From NCBI GenBank assembly GCA_900555005.1, contig USJM01000007.1, positions 1-21,673 on the forward strand: a stretch of DNA of 21,673 bases. The letters run 5' to 3'. A program made the position numbers and the translations under genes. This DNA is from an uncultured Lachnospiraceae bacterium (lineage in GTDB: Bacteria; Bacillota_A; Clostridia; Lachnospirales; Lachnospiraceae). The notes beneath the pieces are model-generated. The model ran no database searches and was not told where the DNA came from. It saw only the letters and a list, made by a program, of their open reading frames with translations. Positions 14,289 to 21,673 of this stretch are shown here, one piece after another (position 1 is the first letter of the stretch; the number at the start of each line of letters is the position of its first letter).

Positions 14289-17257
14289 TTACATCTCTTC
14301 CCCGAGGAACGGTCCAATCTCCTCGACCAGCGCCGTCCTTACCGCATCCTCTACAAGCCTCCTGTACCGGAGCTTCTTGATTCCTTCATGATACGCCATG
14401 TATCTCTGGTAATCTCCTGTGTCTTTGATGGTATTCATATTGGGGATGTCCGCGTCGGCATGATAATGCTCCACTGCGTACATCACAGCGCCGAAGCTGA
14501 GAAAATAGGTATCACAAAGGTCCTGTACGCACTGTCTGATCGCGCCTGCCCGCATTTCCTCCAGAACCGTACTGACTCTCTTGTTCCTGAAGTTCGCAGG
14601 GCTTTTGACAACCTGTGCCCACAGGCTCTGCATCAGTCCGCCAAGCTTTGGATTGGTGGAAATGAGTCTCTGGATGTATGCCTCGATCTCCTCTGCCATC
14701 TTCTGCATGCGGAGTTCGTCCATGTCCCCGCCGCCATTGATGTATTCCTGGATCAGGGCGACAATGTATTCGTAGTCAATCTGCGCAGTATCATACGTCT
14801 TCAGGATATACTCCATATCGACGCTTTCGCTGTCGTCCTTCGCTCCTGCCTCATGCGGAAGCTCTTCCATGACGTTCTTATAGGCTGCCAGATAATCTTC
14901 ATAGTCCGACTCGGTCATGCCGTAGTGCTCCAGTCCCACCTCGGACCATCTGGTAAATGAACGGATGGATGCGTACAGACTGTCGAAAGTCTGGAAGGCT
15001 TTCGCAAACCGTTTTTTCTCGGCGATGGACTGTGCAGGAATAAAGGAAGGCGTCAGTGCGGCAGTCCGTAGCTTCTTGACAGCCTCAATAAACTTCTCCT
15101 CCGTCTCTTCAAAATCCGGAGAGACAGCACTCGCCTCACCACCGTCCGAGTAAAGGACCAAAGCTTCATTTACCGCGTTTTTCCATGTTTCCGGAGTACG
15201 GAACGTGACAATCTGCCCATTGTTCTTGCCCTGATCAAAGAGCCGGTTCGTCCGGGAGAACATCTGGATGATGGCATGATACGGCATCACGTTCCGGTCG
15301 ACAAACACCGTAGACAGACATGGTGCATCGAATCCGGTCAGGAGGCGGTCCACCACGATAACGAAGTCCAGCTGCTCGGATCTTGACTTGTATCTCTTCT
15401 TCTTTCTCGCCAGCCGGTCTGTCAGGTCCGTATTGTACGCCTCCAGCTGCGACAGATCAAAATGGGTCCCAAACATGGCGTTATAGTCGTTCATAGATTC
15501 CTGCATCAGCTTCTGGTCTGCGATGGAACGGCCTTCATTTTCACTGACACTGTATGTGATGGCGAACTTCGGGAAATCCGGCAGCCGCTTCGGAAAGTCC
15601 GGATTGATGGTGATCTCCGTCTTCCCTTCCTTCACCTCTTTCAGCAGGCTGTAGTAGGCCTGCGCATGAGGAATCGAGTCCGTAGTCAGCAGCCCCTCAT
15701 AACTCTTGCCAGAGCCGTTGTCGATGCCCAGCTTTTGCTCACACTGATTCAGCATGACGTTAGGACCGACAGCCGGTGCGCTCTGCTCTCATACACGCTG
15801 TCGTCGATGCTGACTCTCTTCCCATTGACGTCTTTGCCTTCACCTCCCATGTACTCAACCTGGAATCCGAGGACATTGGCATCGTGGATGGCATCCTTAA
15901 TCGTATACTTCTGAAGCGGCCTTCCAAACATCTGCTCCGTCGTCCGAGGGAGGTCGCCCTTCGCCTTGTACGCGTTTTCCTTAAAGATGGGTGTCCCGGT
16001 GAATCCGTACCACAGAGAGTTGACGAAGAAATCTTTCAGGAGCCTCTGCGTCTCCGGTGTTACTGTCCGGTGGCATTCGTCTACGATAAATGCAATCCGC
16101 TTGCCGTGAATGCGTCTGTAGCGGGCGGTCTCCTCCTTACCTGCCAGCCGTTTCATAACGATATGAAGCTTTTGGATCGTCGTGACGATCATCTGCTGAT
16201 CATCATTGCCCAGCTTCCGCATCAGATCGTCGAGGTTCTCCGTATCGTCTACGTCGACAACGTCGCTCTGCGCGTAGGACTGAAATGCCTGTTTCGTCTG
16301 TGCGTCCAGTGCCTTGCGATCAATCAGAAAGATACTCTTCTCGATGGACGGGATGTCCTGAAGCAGGTTGCGCGCACCCTTGTAGGAGGTCAGCGTCTTT
16401 CCGGATCCCGTTGTATGCCAGATGAACCCGGACTCACCCTTCTTCGATGCCTCCCGGATGGATTCGATGGCATGGATCTGGTACGGTCGAAGCAAAATCA
16501 CATTCCGCGATTCGCTGTCCAGGACCACATACTGCGTCACCATCTCATGCGCTTCCGGGACACGGAGGACCTGCCTTGCAAAGTCGAGGTAATTCGCAAC
16601 CGGCTTGTTCTCCTTGTCGCTCCACCCGCAGAGAAATTTCTCGTTCAGATCATTATCCATCGCCGGAGCAATGTACATGGTCCGCACCACGTTGGAGACG
16701 ACAAACATCTGCACGCAGGAGAAGGGTCCGTAGAACCTACCTTCCACGATGTACTTTTTGATCTGCCGGAACGCATCCATATACGGATGCTCCCGGTTCT
16801 TCAGCTCAATATGGATCAGCGGAAATCCATTGATCAGCAGCGTCACATCAAACCGCCGGTTGCGGCCGGTGCCTTCTGTATCCCTTGTCGCCGTGTACTG
16901 GTTGATCACCTCATAGACCGACGATCCACCCGCCTTATCAGCACGGTCCAGCGCCACAAGATGCAGCACCCTATTGTCCCGCTGCACATGCACCATCGCC
17001 TTGCCATTCTCCCCTGCAATCCAGACAGCTGCATCATAGAAGGTAGGAAATGAAAGCTGGTTCTTCACCTGCTCGAACTCGGAATCCGAGAGCGCCGTGC
17101 CATCGAGGACAGCCTTGTTGTTATTCTCCAGAATCGACCGGATATTCGCCCAGAGAGACGCCTCATCGTGGATGTCCGAACGATACGTCCACTGGGATTC
17201 CCCCATGGTCAGCTGATCAATCAGATTCTTTTCAATTGTAGATTCGAGTTCCGCCAT
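14289..17257 (-). pseudogene. hsdR: Type I restriction endonuclease subunit R, one-base frameshift
   Basis: Two overlapping frames rebuild one protein of about 985 residues, normal for HsdR. The first (from ATG 17257) holds the N-terminal PD-(D/E)xK nuclease with D137 and E151-L-K153, the helicase Walker A HTTGSGKT (about 281-288), the DECH box (393-396) and GFTGTP (about 417-422). It stops at 15749 after YESRAHRLSVL. Restoring one A in the AA at 15760-15761 continues as NVMLNQCEQKLG. The second frame carries FVIVVDRLLTGFDAPCL and MFSRTNRL, the later helicase motifs, and the C-terminal domain. As written the motor is cut in half, so restriction should be lost unless this is a sequencing error. 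The start overlaps the hsdS end by 26 bp. Confidence 0.88.
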
Positions 17258-17924
17258 TTACACAACCCTCCTGGAGGATATTGTAATATATCGTTCTGCC
17301 AATCGGTCGCTTCATGAGCGACGATATAGATATTGTGTATAGAAGAGATCTTTCCATCTCCATGCATCGGCCAAGCTTACGCTGATGAAGGGTGATAAGG
17401 TAATCGAGATTCTTGAAATAGGCGCCTATTGCTTTTTGCTCATCGGTGTCCGGAAACATAAATTCAAGCTCTCCGAGCTTCTTCCCGGAGATTTCTGCAA
17501 AGGTTGAACCTGCCGCAACGCGCTCAGCTTTTGCCTTAATACTGTCGCCCATGGAGAACATGAAATACGGGTCAATATCATCATGACAAACCAGTGACTG
17601 AAAGCCCTGATTTGTAGCAGCCGGACGCTTTAAAATAGCCATATTTCCAATCCCGGCACGGCTTGTAAAAAGAACGGTTTTATGTGCCGGAAGAATCTTT
17701 GCGGAGCTGTGAATCAGACCCTCTTTTGTAATCTTCCGAACACTTCCATATGCAAAAATCTGCTCTCCAATTTCTGCCGGAGTGTACCAGTCAATGTCAC
17801 CATCCCAGTAATCCGGATTCGATGTGCTTGGTGTTCCGCCTCCAACTATATCTGCAATGTTCGAGAGCTTACGCTGTTCCCAATCATCGGTAAATTCTGG
17901 AAATCTTATTTTGGGTACCGCCAT
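17232..17924 (-). CDS. hsdS: Type I restriction specificity subunit, half-length (single TRD)
   Basis: This 230-residue protein has the HsdS start motif PKIRFPEFTDDWEQRKLSNIADI, one target recognition domain with GGGTPSTSNPDYWDGDIDWYTP, and the conserved central helix region EQKAIGAYFKNLDYLITLHQRKLGR. A complete HsdS (about 400 residues) would continue with a second TRD. Here it ends with an unrelated 40-residue tail. ATG 17924 follows GAGG at good spacing; the GTG at 17930 overlaps the hsdM stop but lacks spacing. The missing half could be a deletion, or the protein could act as a homodimer of half-subunits recognising a symmetric site. It is placed hsdM-hsdS-hsdR, the usual order for a co-transcribed locus. 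Confidence 0.82.
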   Translation of the reverse strand: MAVPKIRFPEFTDDWEQRKLSNIADIVGGGTPSTSNPDYWDGDIDWYTPAEIGEQIFAYGSVRKITKEGLIHSSAKILPAHKTVLFTSRAGIGNMAILKRPAATNQGFQSLVCHDDIDPYFMFSMGDSIKAKAERVAAGSTFAEISGKKLGELEFMFPDTDEQKAIGAYFKNLDYLITLHQRKLGRCMEMERSLLYTISISSLMKRPIGRTIYYNILQEGCVNGGTRIYN

Positions 17925-17926
17925 AA

Positions 17927-19483
17927 TCACAACCTCACACTTAATCCGAGTTCAGCAAATGCCTTATTCAATTCTTCCGACGCCATACGGATTTCCTCGT
18001 CATCCTTTTGTAAATCTGCGTATACGTCATCAATGTTGATTTCCGGCTCCTTCTCGCTTGTATCGATATAACGAGGAATGTTCAGGTTAAAGTCATTCTT
18101 TTCAATTTCATCGAACGATGCCAGATGAGCTTCTTTGTCGACATCTTTTCGTTCTCTGTAAAGCTGCAAGATATGTTCTACATTTTCATCCGTCAGCTGG
18201 TTCTGGTTCTTGCCGGACTCAAACTGCTTTGACGCGTCGATGAAGAGCACGTCCCTTCCATCTCTCTTTTTCTTCAGTACTACGATGCATACCGGGATGC
18301 TGGTATTGTAGAAAAGGTTCGGTGCAAGGCCAATGACAGCATCAATCGATCCATCCTCCAGCAGCTTCTGCCGAATCTTTCCCTCTGCCGCTCCTCGGAA
18401 CAGCACGCCGTGTGGAAGGAAAATTGCCATTGTACCGGTCTGCTTCAGGTGGTAGAAACCGTGCAGAAGAAACGCATAGTCTGCCTTGCTCTTCGGAGGC
18501 AGAACGCCATACGGGCTGAAACGTGCATCAGTCAAGAACCCAGTAGAAGCCGAGTAATGGGCAGAATATGGTGGGTTCATTGTCACAATGTCAAATACGT
18601 TCTCCTCATCTGTAGGCCAGTCCGCATCAAGCGTATCTGCATTTCTCAGATGTGTATTATCCGGGCTTACTCCATGAAGCATCATGTTCATCCGTGCCAG
18701 ATTGTAGGTAGACTGGGACATCTCCTGACCGTAGTACTTGATGTACTCTGGATGCTTGCTGTACTTTCGCAGATGAAGTAATCATGAAGCGGAGCCCATA
18801 CACGGGTCATATGCAGACAGCCCCTTTATATCTTCATGGCCGATCATGCAAATACGATCTGCCAAAGTCCCTGGGTTTTTCGGCGTATAGAACTCCCCCG
18901 CCTTCTTACCGGTCTCAGACGCAAACTGACCGATCATGTATTCATATGCGTCTCCGAGGACATCACCGCTGTGGCCAAGAAGATTCGCACGGTCTATCGC
19001 CTTCACAAGTTCAGATACCGTTGCCGCCTGCTTTGTATCATTCATACCAAGGCGAGTCGAATAGAGATCAATATCAGAAAAAAGGTTCGCGAACCTTGTG
19101 TCAGCCTGCTCGATATTATTAAAAGCAGTCTGCAGTGATTCCCGGGAAAATTTATTTTCCCGGGCGTCCCGGACCATCTTCGTAAAGGTGAGTTCCGGAG
19201 TAATGAGATAATGTAGTTCTGACTTCAGTTCTGCTGTCAGGTCCTCCTGGTCGTCACTGTTCCAGGCATCTTCGTATACCTGGTAAGCCACATCCATAGA
19301 AGCAGGCCTTCCATCTTCAAGAAGATCATAGGCCTTTACAAGATATACGTCCGACAGATACTTATAGAAAACGATACCGAGCAGGTAATTCTTATACTCG
19401 TTCGCATCCATTTTCCCTCGCAGGATATTCGCACCGTCCCACAGCACCTGCTGCAGTTCTTTTGATTCTGTGTTTTCTGCCAT
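17927..19483 (-). pseudogene. hsdM: Type I restriction DNA methyltransferase subunit M, internal TGA
   Basis: The N-terminal HsdM domain (from ATG 19483) and the AdoMet motif I (YDPCMGSAS) are followed directly by an in-frame TGA (18784-18782). The same frame then continues LLHLRKYSKHPEYIKYYGQEMSQSTYNLARMN, as in normal HsdM, with the catalytic NPPY motif and the C-terminal SEELNKAFAELG. The stop takes the place of a residue that is usually leucine in GSGSLLL. Total length would be about 518 codons, normal for the family. Unlike other lesions in the window this is a substitution, not an indel. Without it methylation should fail. Readthrough or recoding has no support. The gene stop is at 17927 and overlaps the hsdS start region. 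Confidence 0.87.
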
Positions 19484-19495
19484 AGCTCCCTCTCT

Positions 19496-19684
19496 CTATG
19501 CAAAACTGCTGAGCACAGCTCTGAATGAGCTTGTCTGAATATGCAATATGCCTACATTATATAAAATATCCAGCCCTCCTGCACTACCAAATATCTCCTC
19601 TGCAGTCCGTTGGAGAGGACATCTTCCGAATATTTTCATGCATTTTACGTATAGCTGCAGATATCGAAATTCATTCATGGCCAT
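19496..19684 (-). CDS. Small ORF before hsdM, weakly DUF3791-like
   Basis: This frame encodes 62 residues (or 60 from the second ATG) and ends 12 bp before hsdM on the same strand. The end GLDILYN..ILHIQTSSF loosely resembles the C-terminal part of DUF3791 proteins, small partners of ADP-ribosyltransferase-like proteins. No such partner is present. It has no clear ribosome binding site. It may be a gene, a fragment, or chance. Confidence 0.3.
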   Translation of the reverse strand: MAMNEFRYLQLYVKCMKIFGRCPLQRTAEEIFGSAGGLDILYNVGILHIQTSSFRAVLSSFA

Positions 19685-19719
19685 CTCGTGCTTGTATCCT
19701 GGACGATCTCAAGCTATCA

Positions 19720-19747
19720 TTGCAATGCAGTATTTGTTTTATATAAC
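19720..19747 (+). promoter_or_regulatory. Possible promoter of the methyltransferase gene
   Basis: TTGCAA (19720-19725), a 16-base spacer and TATAAC (19742-19747) resemble a sigma-A promoter. A short dyad AACCG-TTAC-CGGTT follows at the predicted start (about 19749-19762) and could be an operator. Confidence 0.4.
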
Positions 19748-19790
19748 TAACCGTTACCGGTTCTGACTCCTTATTTCAGGAATGAAAAAT

Positions 19791-20567
19791 ATGAAGACCA
19801 AGCCTGATTATAAAAACTGGACACCCGCATACATGATCATACTGTTTTCTTCGCTGTCTGTGCTCTCCTTGGCAGTAGTTGCTGGTTCAATGATGTACGG
19901 GATGTTTGTTCCGTCCATCATCTCAGGTATTCTGGGTATTCTTTCTATCGCCTATGACTGCATGCTGATTGCCTGGCACAGAACATTTTCATGGAACGTG
20001 AAAAGGCAGATGGCACGGCAGATCATCAGCGGAACAGCTTCGTATGTTAAGATCCCAGACCATGGCATCGGGCTGGATGTCGGATGCGGAAGTGGTGCGC
20101 TGACGATTGCCTGTGCGAAGAGGAATCCCAAGGCCCAGATGATCGGCATCGACATCTGGAAGGGTGCGTGGAGGAATTACAGTCAGAAGCTCTGCGAAAG
20201 CAACGCAGTTGCTGAGGAGGTAAGCAATGTGACTTTTGAAACGGGCAGTGCACTGAAGCTGCCTTTCGAAGATGAAACCTTCGATGCCGTCACAAGCAAC
20301 TTCGTCTACCACAACATTCATGTAAAGAATCGTCAGAATCTTCTTCTGGAAACGCTTCGTGTTCTGAAGAAGGGAGGGACTTTCGCGATTCATGATATCT
20401 TTTCAAGAATGATGTATGGGGATATGGACGCATTCGTCCGAGAACTGAAAGAGATGGGATATCAGGATGTGCGTCTGGTCAGCACCACCGATGGGAAGTT
20501 TATGACAGAAAAAGAAGCCCGGAGGCTGATGCTTACAGGCTCCGCGCTTCTTATAGGTCGGAAATGA
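19791..20567 (+). CDS. Class I SAM-dependent methyltransferase with N-terminal membrane anchor
   Basis: This 258-residue protein has two hydrophobic segments (about 14-35 and 40-62), then a Rossmann-fold methyltransferase domain. Motif I is GLDVGCGSGALTIA (about 94-107), the ribose-binding Asp is near 121 (GIDIW), and motif post-I/IV is FDAVTSNFVYHNI. The end is a short GSALLIGRK strand. ATG 19791 is chosen because CAGGA (19777-19781) is 9 bases upstream; ATG 19782 would be too close. The family methylates small molecules or lipids, but the substrate cannot be read here. It is convergent with the integrase, with only 3 bp between stop codons, and is transcribed away from the restriction locus. 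Confidence 0.82.
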   Translation: MKTKPDYKNWTPAYMIILFSSLSVLSLAVVAGSMMYGMFVPSIISGILGILSIAYDCMLIAWHRTFSWNVKRQMARQIISGTASYVKIPDHGIGLDVGCGSGALTIACAKRNPKAQMIGIDIWKGAWRNYSQKLCESNAVAEEVSNVTFETGSALKLPFEDETFDAVTSNFVYHNIHVKNRQNLLLETLRVLKKGGTFAIHDIFSRMMYGDMDAFVRELKEMGYQDVRLVSTTDGKFMTEKEARRLMLTGSALLIGRK

Positions 20568-20570
20568 TGG

Positions 20571-21673
20571 TCAGCTGTCGGTGCTCATCGCCTTCGACAT
20601 GGCGGCGAGGATAGACATCATCTGGGGATTGGATAGGACACGGGCAATAGCAGCAGCATCAGGTCCTGACCCGGAAGATTCTACCGTGGTTGTGGCTGAC
20701 GGTAAGGTCGTAGATAACGCTGCAGCTATCGATGTGGCTGAAGGAGTGGCCGCAGCTGCAGCCTTCGTCTGAGCCTCCGGCGCGGCTGTCTGCAAAGGAG
20801 TCATCTTCTGTTCTGCCTTCATCTTTGCGTCGAACGTCTCTTCCTCGATCTCCGGGTCCAGGTCTTTCTTCTGATAGAACGCTTCCTCCAGTCTCTTCGC
20901 ATTTCGCTTCCTGTCTTCGTCCATGATGTGTGAATAGAGATCCAGGACCATCTTCGCCTGCGCGTGGCCGGAGTCTCCCTGGACGGCCTTGATGTTGCCG
21001 CCGCTGAGCTTCAGCTTGTAGGTGATGCTGGCATGCCGGAAGCTGTGAAGGGTGACAGGCGGTAGGTCATGCTGCCGGATCAGTTTGTCCAGTGCGTTCG
21101 CAAGCTGTCTTCTCTCCATCGGGTCTCCGAAGTCCTGGCAGAGCACCAGATTGTAGTCATGATAGTCGCCGTCGAACATTTCCCTGATCTCGTTCTGCCT
21201 CTTCCTTTGAGACTTCAGCATCTCTACGACCGTCGGAGGGATAAAGACACTGCGGATACTGCTTTCCGTCTTCGGGGCCTTCAGGACCAGCTCGGTCGAG
21301 GCATCTTCTGCCTTGCGGAACCTCGGAGGAAAGACCTTGATGATGTCTTTTCCTTCCAGTGCATTCACGGCATTGATGGATACACGCAAAAGTTCCTTCT
21401 CGATCCGGATGCAGGCCCGGTTTTCCGCTACGGCTTCGTCGCTGATGTCCACACAGTCCCAGGTAAGACCGAGAGCCTCCCCGATCCGGAGAGAGGCAGC
21501 AAAAAGTGAGATTGATCGCCAGCTTCAGCTTTTCGTCTTTGCAGACCTGGTTGGCATACATCATCGTCTCCGGAGACCAGACTTCCCTCTCCTTGGATTT
21601 GTACTTGGGCAGATCTACCCCCTCAGCAGGATTGCGGTCCATGAGCTGCCATTTCACAGCCTGATGGAAGACG
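20571..21673 (-). pseudogene. int: Tyrosine recombinase/integrase, N-terminus beyond window, one-base insertion
   Basis: The visible part starts at the window edge in the SAM-like core-binding domain (MDRNPAEGVDLPK). It runs into a catalytic domain that breaks in a T5 run (21501-21505 on the plus strand). Removing one T gives LTFAASLRIGEALGLTWDCVDIS, which carries the first catalytic Arg. The rest is in the next frame and holds HSFRHAS (His-x-x-Arg), SGHAQ (His) and the nucleophile Tyr in LDLYSHI. A tail of about 110 residues, rich in Ala, Thr, Ser and Pro, follows the catalytic domain. As written it is frameshifted. It probably integrates the element at the tRNA-Arg site seen at the left end; that link is inference. 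Confidence 0.85.

Larger units (their letters stand above)
32..21673. mobile_element. Probable integrated plasmid-like element (boundaries approximate)
   Basis: A tRNA 3' scar at the left, par/rep functions, a restriction locus, a sugar cargo module and an integrase at the right are the parts of an integrative plasmid-like element. No relaxase, type IV secretion genes or phage structural genes are in the window, and the right end lies outside it, so the class (ICE, IME, integrated plasmid, tandem remnant) is open. Only the left boundary is supported by sequence. Confidence 0.4.

Noticed and set aside
15776..17053. A 425-codon plus-strand open frame opposite hsdR
   Set aside because: It is an antisense shadow of the GC-biased hsdR codons. 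It has Arg/His-rich composition and no recognisable domain.
17232..17924. An hsdS phase-variation (inversion) locus
   Set aside because: No second partial hsdS and no inverted repeats flanking hsdS were found inside the window.
18782..18784. TGA recoded as an amino acid (selenocysteine or tryptophan)
   Set aside because: The family has leucine here, no SECIS-like structure was noticed, and TGA serves as a normal stop in other genes of the window.
1..21673. A CRISPR array or phage structural genes
   Set aside because: No regularly spaced direct repeats of array type and no capsid, tail or terminase-like proteins were seen.

Overview
The window looks like accessory DNA from a Gram-positive (Bacillota, probably Clostridia-type) anaerobe. 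The grounds are strong AGGAGG-type ribosome binding sites, a RepA_N-type replication initiator, a Spo0J/Noc-like ParB with a ParA partner, a ribose-type (CUT2) sugar importer, and a sigma-A promoter with an extended -10. No species can be named from the sequence alone.

Layout. (1) Positions 1-125: the 3' half of a tRNA-Arg(CCT) without a matching 5' half, followed by a good intrinsic terminator. This looks like an attachment-site scar. (2) 524-4291, + strand: a tightly overlapping plasmid maintenance block, parB1 (broken), parA, parB2 (C-terminus split off) and repA. (3) 4393-5839, + strand: a frameshifted small membrane protein, a secreted protein with a cystatin-like QVVAG motif, and an unknown ORF. 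(4) 5898-13135, - strand: a visibly more AT-rich carbohydrate module. In transcription order it holds lacI (with two sugar-binding domains), a promoter with three operator-like palindromes, a sugar-binding protein, an intra-operon terminator, the ABC ATPase, the permease and a GH32 glycosidase. (5) 13329-19483, - strand: a type I restriction-modification locus, hsdM, hsdS and hsdR, with an Mrr-type nuclease at its end. (6) 19791-20567, +: a membrane-anchored class I methyltransferase. (7) 20571 to the right edge, -: a tyrosine recombinase whose N-terminus lies beyond the window.

The most plausible reading is a plasmid-like or integrative element that carries par/rep functions and an integrase, uses tRNA-Arg as its site, and bears a sugar-utilisation module and a restriction locus as cargo. 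Many genes carry single-base lesions. These are two deletions in parB1, one each in parB2, the membrane protein, the sugar-binding protein and hsdR, one insertion in int, and an in-frame TGA in hsdM. HsdS is half-length. Either the element is decaying or the assembly has uncorrected indels; the sequence alone cannot decide.

The most interesting item is the regulatory design of the sugar module. A 668-residue LacI protein carries a second periplasmic-binding-like domain. Three TTTACGTAAA-type sites with central CG lie at 74 and 95 bp spacing, close to whole helical turns. One of them is built from the last codons of lacI itself.
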